DNA of 64,000 nt from Stenotrophomonas sp. 24(2023) (GTDB lineage: Bacteria > Pseudomonadota > Gammaproteobacteria > Xanthomonadales > Xanthomonadaceae). The notes under the pieces were generated by a model. That model worked only from the letters and a program-made list of their open reading frames with translations. It was not told where the DNA came from and did not search any database. Made by a program: the position numbers and the translations under genes. The stretch's first letter is position 1. Each line of letters begins with the position of its first letter. Of the stretch, positions 9,596 to 16,883 are shown piece by piece. The stretch is taken from the NCBI RefSeq assembly GCF_030913365.1, contig NZ_CP133160.1, positions 3,758,001 to 3,822,000 of the forward strand, read 5' to 3'.

Positions 9596-10905
9596 AGCTG
9601 AAATCCCTATCGCTCGCGCACTGCGGCGGCTTCGGGCAGCTCGACATCGCCTTCGAGCCGGATGTGACGCTGATCGCGGGTGTCAACGGCGTAGGAAAGT
9701 CCACCGTGCTGCATGCACTGGCGGTGCTGCTGTCACGGGCAATGCCGGAGTTCACGCCCTCGCGTTCGGCGCCGCTGTACTTCACCGATGACGACATCCA
9801 CGGTGACAAGGGCTTGCTGGAGGTGTCCGCGCGCATCCAGATCGACGGGCAGATCATCAATGCCGGCGTGCAGCGCTTGCGCGCGGTGGACGATAAGGGC
9901 GACCGCTTCATGCTGCTGCGGCAGGCCAAAGCTGCCATCGACGACACCGATTTCGCTCACGCGCTGAGCACCCGCACGCTGACCGGTGAGCTGGAGGTCG
10001 GCATCAAGGAAACCCGCGCCGCGCTAGCGATCCTGAAGAATGCTTCCCATCCGCCATTGGCGGTGTATTTCTCGCCCAAGCGCCAGTTGCCCGGCCAGCC
10101 ACGCAGCCTGCCGGAGGCCAAGCCCTTCGACCCGTCCATCGCCTATAGCCGCGCCCTGCACGACCGCGAAGTAGAGCTGCGCGAGTTCATGCACTGGTTC
10201 CGCACCCAGGAGAAGCTGGGCGCAGCCAATGAACCGCGCCGGTTCAAGGTGCTGGACGCATTGCGCGCCGTGGTGGTTGAACTCCTGCCCGAGTTCGGCA
10301 ACCTGCGCATCCAGGAACAACCGCGACTTGGCTTCGTGGTGGACAAACGCGGCCAGCCCTTCTATCTGCACCAGCTTTCCGATGGCGAACGCGGCCTGCT
10401 GGCCCTGGTGTTCGATCTCACCCGACGCCTCGCCATCGCCGACCCAGAGAGTGACAACCCCATCGCCGAGGGCGTGGGGCTGGTGTTGATCGACGAGATC
10501 GAGCTGCACCTACATCCCAAGTGGCAGCGCGATGTCCTGCAACGCCTGCGCGGCATCTTCAAGGCTTGCCAGTTCGTGGTGACCACCCATTCCCCGCTGG
10601 TGCTGGGCGAGGTACCGGCACGCTGCGTGCGCTTCCTCGAATTCGTGGATGGCAAGGTGGGCGTGACCGTGCCCACCGAGGCTTATGGCATGGATGCCAA
10701 CCGCATCCTGCAGGAGTTCATGGGCGCCCCGGTGCGTAACCGCGAGGTAGACGGGGAACTGAAAGCCCTCTTCGATCTGATCGACCAGGAGCGTTTCGAC
10801 GAGGCGCGTGCCGCCATTGCCGACCTCGAACGCAAGCTGGGCGAGGACGAGCCTGAGTTGACCCGGGCCAGTTCGCTGATCCGTTTTCTGGAGGGCGTCG
10901 AGTAG
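9592..10905 (+). CDS. PtuA-like AAA ATPase (Septu-type defence)
   Basis: SMC/ABC-type ATPase of 437 residues. Walker A is GVNGVGKST with Lys36, the ABC signature is LSDGERG near residues 262-268, Walker B is LVLIDEIELHLHP near 297-309, and a switch histidine lies in VTTHSPLVLGE near 331-341. This AAA_15/AAA_21 layout is that of PtuA, the ATPase of Septu systems, and of the ATPase partners of TIGR02646 HNH proteins. The next gene is such an HNH protein, beginning directly after this stop, which supports the pairing. It starts inside the hsdS stop (ATGA), so it is translated with the type I genes. A RecF/OLD-type role is the main alternative. Confidence 0.8.
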   Translation: MKLKSLSLAHCGGFGQLDIAFEPDVTLIAGVNGVGKSTVLHALAVLLSRAMPEFTPSRSAPLYFTDDDIHGDKGLLEVSARIQIDGQIINAGVQRLRAVDDKGDRFMLLRQAKAAIDDTDFAHALSTRTLTGELEVGIKETRAALAILKNASHPPLAVYFSPKRQLPGQPRSLPEAKPFDPSIAYSRALHDREVELREFMHWFRTQEKLGAANEPRRFKVLDALRAVVVELLPEFGNLRIQEQPRLGFVVDKRGQPFYLHQLSDGERGLLALVFDLTRRLAIADPESDNPIAEGVGLVLIDEIELHLHPKWQRDVLQRLRGIFKACQFVVTTHSPLVLGEVPARCVRFLEFVDGKVGVTVPTEAYGMDANRILQEFMGAPVRNREVDGELKALFDLIDQERFDEARAAIADLERKLGEDEPELTRASSLIRFLEGVE

Positions 10906-11535
10906 ATGCGGACCATCCAGAAGGGGCCGGAGCCCGCCACCTTGACCCAGCATCGCCAGCAGCCGCATGCCGACTACGACAATTACGCCGACAAGGCGAC
11001 TTTGCGGCAGGCGCTGGTGTCCGAACAGCGCGGCCTGTGCTGCTACTGCCAGTCGCGCATCCGGGCTACGCCCGAGGGCATGAAGATCGAGCACTGGCAA
11101 TGTCAGGCCAGCCACCCCGGGCGGCAGCTCGATTTTGGCAATCTGCACGGCGCCTGTCTGGGCGGGCACGGCCGTCCCGAACGCGAGCAGCATTGCGATA
11201 CGCGCAAGGGCAATGACGGCCTTTGCTTCAGCGTATGCGATCCGGCGCACCCCATCGAGCACAAGATTCGCTTTTTAGGCGATGGCACCATCAAGGCAGA
11301 CGATGCCGCCATCGAAGAAGCCCTCAACGCGGTGCTCAACCTGAACCTGCCGCGCCTGGTGAGCAATCGCAAGGCAGTGCTCGCAGCGTTTCAGCAGCGC
11401 CTGCAGGACGGCCGCCGCGTTGATCCGGCGCGTGAGCTACCCAAGTGGGATGGCAGCGAGCCTGGCGACCTGCCCGAGTTCGCACAGGTGGTCGTCTATT
11501 GGCTACGAAAGAAACAAGCGAGGGCCGCCGTATGA
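10906..11535 (+). CDS. PtuB-like HNH endonuclease (TIGR02646 family)
   Basis: 209-residue nuclease with the family's cysteine/histidine pattern: CCYC at residues 45-48, IEHW with Glu62 and His63 as the first half of the HNH site, Asn79 in GNLHGAC with Cys84, then HCDTRKG near 96-102 and a further Cys at 107. The CxxC pairs probably bind a structural zinc. TIGR02646 proteins pair with PtuA-type ATPases in Septu and in some retron systems; no reverse transcriptase is present here. It starts immediately after the ATPase stop and overlaps the hsdR start by 4 bp. I infer that ATPase and nuclease form one effector complex. Confidence 0.8.
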   Translation: MRTIQKGPEPATLTQHRQQPHADYDNYADKATLRQALVSEQRGLCCYCQSRIRATPEGMKIEHWQCQASHPGRQLDFGNLHGACLGGHGRPEREQHCDTRKGNDGLCFSVCDPAHPIEHKIRFLGDGTIKADDAAIEEALNAVLNLNLPRLVSNRKAVLAAFQQRLQDGRRVDPARELPKWDGSEPGDLPEFAQVVVYWLRKKQARAAV

Positions 11536-14500
11536 AGCGCACCAGTGAAGTCGCATTCGAAACCGCCATCGAGGCGGTCTTGCTGAATGAGGGATATACG
11601 CAGGTCGATGCCAGAGGCTTCGACCGCGAGCGCGCGATTTTCCTCGATGAGGCGCTGGCCTTCATCCGTGCCACCCAGGGCAAGGTGTGGGAAAAACTGG
11701 AAGCCCTGCACGGCGAGCAGACCGGTGCGCGCGTGCTGGAGTCGCTATGCAAGTGGCTGGATACCCATGGCGCCCTGGCCACGCTGCGCCACGGTTTCAA
11801 ATGCTTCGGGCGCACACTGCGGATAGCCTTCTTTCGCCCCGCCCACGGCCTGAACCCGGAGCTGGAGGCGCGCTACCAGGCCAACCGGCTGGGTCTGACC
11901 CGCCAATTGCATTTCAGCCGGAAGTCTGAGAAGTCTCTGGATGTGGTGTTGTCGGTCAACGGCATTCCGGTGGTGACGCTGGAACTCAAGAACCCCTTGA
12001 GCGGCCAGACGGCGGCGAATGCCATCCACCAGTACCGCCACGACCGCGATCCGCGTGAACCAATCTTCGAGTTCACCAAGCGCGCGCTGGTGCACTTCGC
12101 GGTGGATACTGAAGAAGCGCACATGGCCACTCGCTTGGCCGGTTCGTCCACTTACTTCCTGCCGTTCAACCGGGGCATGGACGGTGGCGCTGGTAACCCG
12201 CCCGATCGTGAAGGGCGCAATTACAAGACAGCCTACCTGTGGGAAGAGGTGCTACAGCGCGACAGCCTGCTCGACCTGCTCGCCCGCTTCCTGCATATCG
12301 ATGTGGAAGAAAAGACCACTGACGACGGCAAGAAGGTGCGCAAGGAAAGCCTGATCTCTCCGCGTTACCACCAGTTGCAGGCTGTGCGCCGGATGGTGGC
12401 GGCCGCCGCCAGCGAGGGCGTGGGGCATAACTACTTGGTCGAGCATTCGGCCGGCAGCGGCAAGAGCAACACGATTGCCTGGCTGGCGCACCGCCTGTCC
12501 AGCCTGCACAACGAGCGCGACGAGCGACTGTTTGACAGCGTGGTGGTCATCACCGACCGGGTGGTGCTCGACCGCCAGTTGCAGAACACGATCTACCAGT
12601 TTGACCACCGCCAGGGCGTTGTGCAGAAGATCGACGAGGACTCGCGCCAGCTCGCCGAAGCGCTGGAAGCCGGCGTGCCGATCATCATCACCACGCTGCA
12701 AAAATTTCCGTTCGTGTCCGGGCAACTAGCTAAGCTTAGTGAGGAGCGTGGCGAGGGTAGCAAGAGCCATCTGCCCACGCGCAAGTACGCGGTAATCATC
12801 GACGAGGCGCACAGTTCGCAATCGGGCGAGACGGCCACAGAGTTGAAAGGTGTGCTGGGCGGTGCCGAGCTGCGCCGCAAGGCACAAGAGATGGCCGAGG
12901 AGGAAGGCGAACTCGAACTAGAGCGACTGTTCCGTTCCATGGCCAAGAGGGGCCATCAACCGAACATGAGCTTTTTTGCTTTCACCGCCACGCCCAAACA
13001 CAAGACATTGGCGATCTTTGGCCGGGGCGGCGAGCCCTTCCACCGCTACACCATGCGCCAGGCCATCGATGAGGGCTTTATCGAGGATGTGCTCAAGAGC
13101 TACGTCACCTACAAGACCTACCACAAGCTGATCAAGAAGGCGGAGGACGACCCTAACGTCGAGCGCAAGAAGGCGACCAAGGCGTTGGCGCGTTTCATGC
13201 GGCTGCATCCGCACAACATTGGCCAGAAGACCGAAGTGATGGTCGAGCATTTCCAACACTTCACGCGGCACAAGATCGGCGGCCATGCCAAGGCGATGGT
13301 GGTGACCGGCTCGCGACTTGAAGCGGTGCGCTACAAGCAGGAGTTCGACCGATATATTCAGGAGAAGGGCTACCCCATCAAGAGCCTGGTGGCGTTCTCA
13401 GGCACAGTAGAAGATGACAAGATTCCGGAGAAGTCATACACGGAAGTCGAGATGAATGGTGGCCTGAAGGAGAAGGAACTGCCAGACACCTTCGCCAAAC
13501 CGGAATTCCGCGTGCTGCTGGTGGCCGAGAAATACCAGACCGGCTTCGACCAGCCATTGTTGCACACCATGTACGTGGACAAGCGGCTGGCGGGCATTCA
13601 AGCCGTTCAGACCTTGTCGCGCTTGAACCGAATCCACCCACTCAAGGACGATACCTTCGTGCTCGATTTCGTCAACGATCCCGACGAAATCCAGGAGGCC
13701 TTCCGTCAATACTACGACGGCTCGGTGATGGGTGAGCAGGTCGATCCGGACAAGCTCTACGAGGTGAAGGCCGAGCTGGATGCCTCGGGCATTTACCGGC
13801 AAACCGAGATTGTCGAGTTTGCGCATGTGTTCTTTGCGCCTAAGCGCCGCCAGAGCCCTGGTGACCATAAGCTGATGAATGCGATTCTTGATCTGGCGGT
13901 TGCGCGCTTTGTGCAGTTGCAGAACACCGAAGAAGACGAAGCGGAGTTGTGGCGCAGCAAGTTGCAGGCCTTTCGCAATCTGTACGGTTTCCTGAGCCAG
14001 GTGATTCCCTATCAGGACAGCGATCTGGAAAAACTCTTCACCTACCTACGCCATCTCGCGCTGAAGCTGCCTAAGCGCAAGAGCGGGCCGGGCTATCAGT
14101 TCGACGAGGAAGTTGAACTCGATTACTACCGCTTGCAGAAAATCAGCGAAGGCTCGATCAGCCTCAATGAGGGCTATGCCAAACCACTAGACGGCCCACG
14201 AGAGGTGGGGTCAGGCATGGTGCGCGAGGAGCACGTCTCACTGTCGCGTCTGATCGACTTCATCAATCAGCGCTTCGGCGGCGAGTTGAACGATGCAGAT
14301 CAATTGTTCTTCGATCAGATCGCCGAAGTCGCAAGCCAGAACGAGTCCCTGCAGAAGGCAGCCGAGGTCAACTCGCTAGACAAGTTCCAACTCGTGTTTC
14401 GGCAGGTCCTTGAGTCACTATTTATTGAACGCATGGAGCTGAATGAAGAACTGTTCACCGATTACATGGGCAAGCCAGAGATGCGGGAGCTGGTGTCCAA

Positions 14501-14549
14501 GTGGTTGGGTAGCCAAGTTTACGCTCGGCTTTCGGATAGGGCACCGTAG
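11532..14549 (+). CDS. hsdR: Type I restriction enzyme, restriction/translocase subunit
   Basis: Motor and nuclease of the type I complex: it translocates DNA with ATP and cuts unmodified DNA. The N-terminal PD-(D/E)XK nuclease site is Asp137 (LDVVLS), Glu151 and Lys153 (ELKNP). The SF2 motor has Walker A AGSGKS with Lys311, the DEAH box at 424-427 and the TAT motif in FAFTATPKHK. At 1005 residues it is full length. The open frame extends back to 11445, but MKRTSEVAFETAIEA at 11532 is the family start and overlaps the HNH gene stop (ATGA). It is the last gene of the operon. No terminator was seen right after it; the next hairpin is at 14797. Confidence 0.96.
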   Translation: MKRTSEVAFETAIEAVLLNEGYTQVDARGFDRERAIFLDEALAFIRATQGKVWEKLEALHGEQTGARVLESLCKWLDTHGALATLRHGFKCFGRTLRIAFFRPAHGLNPELEARYQANRLGLTRQLHFSRKSEKSLDVVLSVNGIPVVTLELKNPLSGQTAANAIHQYRHDRDPREPIFEFTKRALVHFAVDTEEAHMATRLAGSSTYFLPFNRGMDGGAGNPPDREGRNYKTAYLWEEVLQRDSLLDLLARFLHIDVEEKTTDDGKKVRKESLISPRYHQLQAVRRMVAAAASEGVGHNYLVEHSAGSGKSNTIAWLAHRLSSLHNERDERLFDSVVVITDRVVLDRQLQNTIYQFDHRQGVVQKIDEDSRQLAEALEAGVPIIITTLQKFPFVSGQLAKLSEERGEGSKSHLPTRKYAVIIDEAHSSQSGETATELKGVLGGAELRRKAQEMAEEEGELELERLFRSMAKRGHQPNMSFFAFTATPKHKTLAIFGRGGEPFHRYTMRQAIDEGFIEDVLKSYVTYKTYHKLIKKAEDDPNVERKKATKALARFMRLHPHNIGQKTEVMVEHFQHFTRHKIGGHAKAMVVTGSRLEAVRYKQEFDRYIQEKGYPIKSLVAFSGTVEDDKIPEKSYTEVEMNGGLKEKELPDTFAKPEFRVLLVAEKYQTGFDQPLLHTMYVDKRLAGIQAVQTLSRLNRIHPLKDDTFVLDFVNDPDEIQEAFRQYYDGSVMGEQVDPDKLYEVKAELDASGIYRQTEIVEFAHVFFAPKRRQSPGDHKLMNAILDLAVARFVQLQNTEEDEAELWRSKLQAFRNLYGFLSQVIPYQDSDLEKLFTYLRHLALKLPKRKSGPGYQFDEEVELDYYRLQKISEGSISLNEGYAKPLDGPREVGSGMVREEHVSLSRLIDFINQRFGGELNDADQLFFDQIAEVASQNESLQKAAEVNSLDKFQLVFRQVLESLFIERMELNEELFTDYMGKPEMRELVSKWLGSQVYARLSDRAP

Positions 14550-14796
14550 AGCTAAATGTGCCTTTGAGTGAGCATGTGCTTGGTGGGCTACCGGTTCCTA
14601 AGTTAGGATAAGGGGTGATTGACAATAGAGTCGAAGGAGTCGACGCCGCGCAAATCGCTCCATCTCCCGCGCCAGCAAAAGATGTGCGCTTCTGACGGTA
14701 GAAACGACGGTAAGGTCCTATGTTGATCACAGCCAATCCCTTTAATCACGCGGGCTTACGAGCCCCGTTGATGATCGAATGGGAGTAAGTTGAAAG
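14550..14796 (+). other. Right end of island
   Basis: No credible gene. The stretch contains TGACGGTAG at 14693-14701 and CGACGGTAA at 14705-14713, close matches to the TGACGGTAA repeats of the left end, and then the guaA-like 3' end at 14774-14788. This is what the right arm of an integrase-inserted element would look like. Confidence 0.5.
14774..14788 (+). repeat. Candidate attR: displaced guaA 3' end
   Basis: ATCGAATGGGAGTAA reads I-E-W-E-stop, the same as the guaA terminus at 3137-3151, with differences only at third (or stop) positions. Upstream bases no longer resemble guaA. A rho-independent terminator follows 8 bases later, as would be expected for the original end of the guaBA transcript. 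Confidence 0.6.
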
Positions 14797-14830
14797 AACG
14801 AGGGCGCCAGGAGGCGCCCTCGTTGTTTGC
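14797..14830 (+). terminator. Rho-independent terminator, probably original guaA terminator
   Basis: Perfect 12-bp stem AACGAGGGCGCC/GGCGCCCTCGTT with the loop AGGA, followed by GTTTGC. It stops transcripts from the island and separates them from the next gene. Confidence 0.9.
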
Positions 14831-14905
14831 GTCGGGTGCATTTGTTGAAGCTGACCGGACTGGATGCGGCTACGCTATGCGCAGAATTGAAAGGAAACGT
14901 GCGGA

Positions 14906-15847
14906 ATGAGTGACATCAAGCTTTTCAGGGTGGTAGACGGCAAAGCCACCGAACTGCAGGGCCGTGCTTCGGACCTGGAGAAGCCGCTACAGACCCTGAT
15001 CGAGGCCAATCTGCTGCCCATTCTGGGCATTCGCTTCGTTGCGACGGAATACGCAACGGGGAAGACTCATGGGGGGCGCATAGATTCACTGGGGCTCGAT
15101 GAGAACAACAGCCCGGTCATTCTTGAATACAAGCGCTCGGTTGGCGAGAACGTTATCAACCAGGGGCTTTATTACCTTAACTGGCTGATGGATCACCAGG
15201 CTGAGTTCAAGCTTCAGGTGATGGATGCGCTTGGGGTGGACGTCGCGGCGCTGATCGATTGGAGCTCTCCGCGGGTTGTCTGCATTGCGGCGGATTTCAC
15301 CAAGTTTGATGCCCATGCGGTTCAACAGATCAATCAGAGCGTGGAGCTTATTCGCTACAGGCGGTTTGGCGACGATCTGTTGCTGTTTGAACAGGTGAAT
15401 GCTGTAAGCAATGGTAGGTCGAAGGCCCAGGTCCGCGCCGTTGCCGTTGATGCGGAGAATTCCCGCCCCTCTCGATCCATGAGTGCGGCAGGGGACAAAA
15501 CATATGCCGAGTGGATGGCGCTGTATGGGCCGGACATGGTGGGCTTGATTGGTTCACTGGATGATTTCATCGGTTCGCTTGGTGATGATGTCCAGAGAAA
15601 GGAACTGAAGTTGTACATGGCGTTCAAACGCTTGAAGAACTTTGCAACGGTTGTGCCGCAGAAGAGCCGGCTGCTCTTGTTCCTGCACATCAACCCTGAT
15701 TCGGTTACCCAGATCCAGCCAAACATGCGTGACGCAAGGACCTTTGGGCACTGGGGAACGGGAGATCTGGAGGTTGCCATTGCCACGCTCGATGACCTGG
15801 ACCAGGTTAAGCCTCTGATAGTTCAGGCGTATGAGGGAAGAGGCTGA
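14906..15847 (+). CDS. PD-(D/E)XK nuclease-like protein with C-terminal DUF5655
   Basis: 313-residue protein. The N-terminal half carries a nuclease-type site: Asp60 in GGRIDSLGLD, then Glu74 and Lys76 in VILEYKRS (D-x13-ExK), similar to COG1637/NucS-like restriction folds. The C-terminal ~120 residues (about 190-310) match DUF5655, with TYAEWMALYGPDM and KELKLYMAFKRLKNF. A strong ribosome site (AAAGGAAAC) precedes the ATG. It stands alone just outside the right boundary of the guaA island, and its codons are less GC-rich than housekeeping genes, so it looks accessory. DUF5655 is often fused to predicted nucleases. A role in DNA defence or repair is possible but not shown. Confidence 0.65.
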   Translation: MSDIKLFRVVDGKATELQGRASDLEKPLQTLIEANLLPILGIRFVATEYATGKTHGGRIDSLGLDENNSPVILEYKRSVGENVINQGLYYLNWLMDHQAEFKLQVMDALGVDVAALIDWSSPRVVCIAADFTKFDAHAVQQINQSVELIRYRRFGDDLLLFEQVNAVSNGRSKAQVRAVAVDAENSRPSRSMSAAGDKTYAEWMALYGPDMVGLIGSLDDFIGSLGDDVQRKELKLYMAFKRLKNFATVVPQKSRLLLFLHINPDSVTQIQPNMRDARTFGHWGTGDLEVAIATLDDLDQVKPLIVQAYEGRG

Positions 15848-15958
15848 TTGGCGAGGCAGGGGCTCCGGCTTCTGCTTGCCCTTGAGCAGAGCAACTGAAG
15901 GCTGGTCCCGCGCCCGCCGTGGTGTTGGGGAGGGTCGGGACGGATGGTGTCCTGGCCA

Positions 15959-16315
15959 TCACTCCGGCCTGACCTCCCGACAAACCACCTCCGCCAACCC
16001 CCGGCAGGCAAAGAACAGCCCCTCAACCACCCCCTCATCCAGATGCTGTTCCGGCTGGCCCGCCACCCGGCAACGTTCCGATGCATGCAGCATCTGCACC
16101 ACGGTCAGCAGGCCCACGCCGGCGCGATCTACCCGCGCCAGGGCCATGCGCCGCCCCAGCGGCAGGTCGGTTTCCGGCCAGCGCTGGCCGTCGGTGCCTT
16201 CATCGATACGCAGGCGTTCGAGGGTTTCCGCGAACAGGCTGAGATCGGGGCGTGGGGTGCTGTCGTCGTTGATGGACTCAGCGGCGAAGGAGGAGAACGT
16301 ATGCGGCTTGGTCAT
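15959..16315 (-). CDS. Small hypothetical protein preceded by structured leader
   Basis: 118-residue soluble protein starting MTKPHTFSSFAAESIND, with AGGGA upstream of the ATG. I know similar short hypotheticals from Stenotrophomonas, reminiscent of DUF6124/DUF3077-type proteins, but I recognise no domain with certainty. The middle (LPLGRRMALARVDRAG) is basic, and the C-terminal part has several cysteines (EGLFFACRGLAEVVC). No signal peptide or membrane segment. The open frame runs further upstream, but those codons fall in the structured repeat region, so the internal ATG is preferred. Its leader contains a copy of the intergenic element described at 16453-16600. Confidence 0.55.
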   Translation of the reverse strand: MTKPHTFSSFAAESINDDSTPRPDLSLFAETLERLRIDEGTDGQRWPETDLPLGRRMALARVDRAGVGLLTVVQMLHASERCRVAGQPEQHLDEGVVEGLFFACRGLAEVVCREVRPE

Positions 16316-16883
16316 GTCGGCTTCCCTGGCAGATAGGCGTGACGCCACCGCGCAGGGCGGGTGGCGGACGATGCGTGGCTGCAAACCGGAAGAAGCGACG
16401 CCATAAACCGGTGGGTCCGAAGACCCCCACGCACCGCCCGCCATAAAGGCCGACGGATTGCCCGCCGGCACCGTTCAGGGATGGTGCCGACGGGCAAGCG
16501 TAAACAACAGGCGTCGCATTTATCGGGTTTGCAGACCCGGCCACCCGTTGTCGGTGGCGCGGCCAGTTGCTCACGCTTTCGCCCTGAACACCAATTGAAA
16601 ACTTGCGCAGGAATGGCGATGTCCGAGAGGGCGCAGCTATTCTGGCATGCGCCCTTAACACGGCACCTGTCGTTGAAAGACCGATCCCTGTAGGTCATGT
16701 GCCCAATGCGCCTCCAACTGACGCAGCAGGCGCGTGGCACCGGTGCGTAGTGGAATCCATTGCTCAAACGACTGCCCGGAACCTGCGCGGAAATCGGCGT
16801 AATCACCGGTCGAAGCGTGTGCTTTCCCGCCTCAGTCCCGGGCCAGATGCGACAAATCCACAGCGAGGTGGCGGGCAACGGCG
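16316..16883 (-). other. Intergenic region with structured RNA-like leader
   Basis: 568 bp without a credible gene. On the minus strand it holds the repeat element (16453-16600) and, nearer the small gene, a hairpin GGGTC-TTCG-GACCC with a UUCG tetraloop (near 16415-16428) and the inverted repeat GCCACCGC/GCGGGTGGC near 16332-16354. The part from 16601 to 16883 upstream shows nothing recognisable. Confidence 0.5.
16453..16600 (-). repeat. Structured intergenic element, copy 1
   Basis: About 148 bp. On the plus strand it runs from CGGATTGCCCGCCGGCACC to CCAATTGAAA. It contains the inverted repeat TTGCCCGCCGGCACC/GGTGCCGACGGGCAA and the block CCACCCGTTGTCGGTGGCG. The same blocks in the same order and spacing occur at 20443-20582. 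On the minus strand both copies lie upstream of minus-strand genes. Confidence 0.75.

Noticed and set aside
9592..11535. ATPase plus HNH considered as part of a retron
   Set aside because: No reverse transcriptase or msr-msd-like sequence nearby; Septu-like pairing is the better fit.
3152..14788. Island considered a prophage
   Set aside because: No capsid, terminase, tail, lysis or phage replication genes; the remnants are conjugative (trbI, DUF2274).
16278..16661. 127-codon minus-strand frame over the structured leader
   Set aside because: Similar frames recur as spurious hypotheticals over this leader type; it overlaps the better-supported 118-residue gene, and the sequence is better explained as a structured element.
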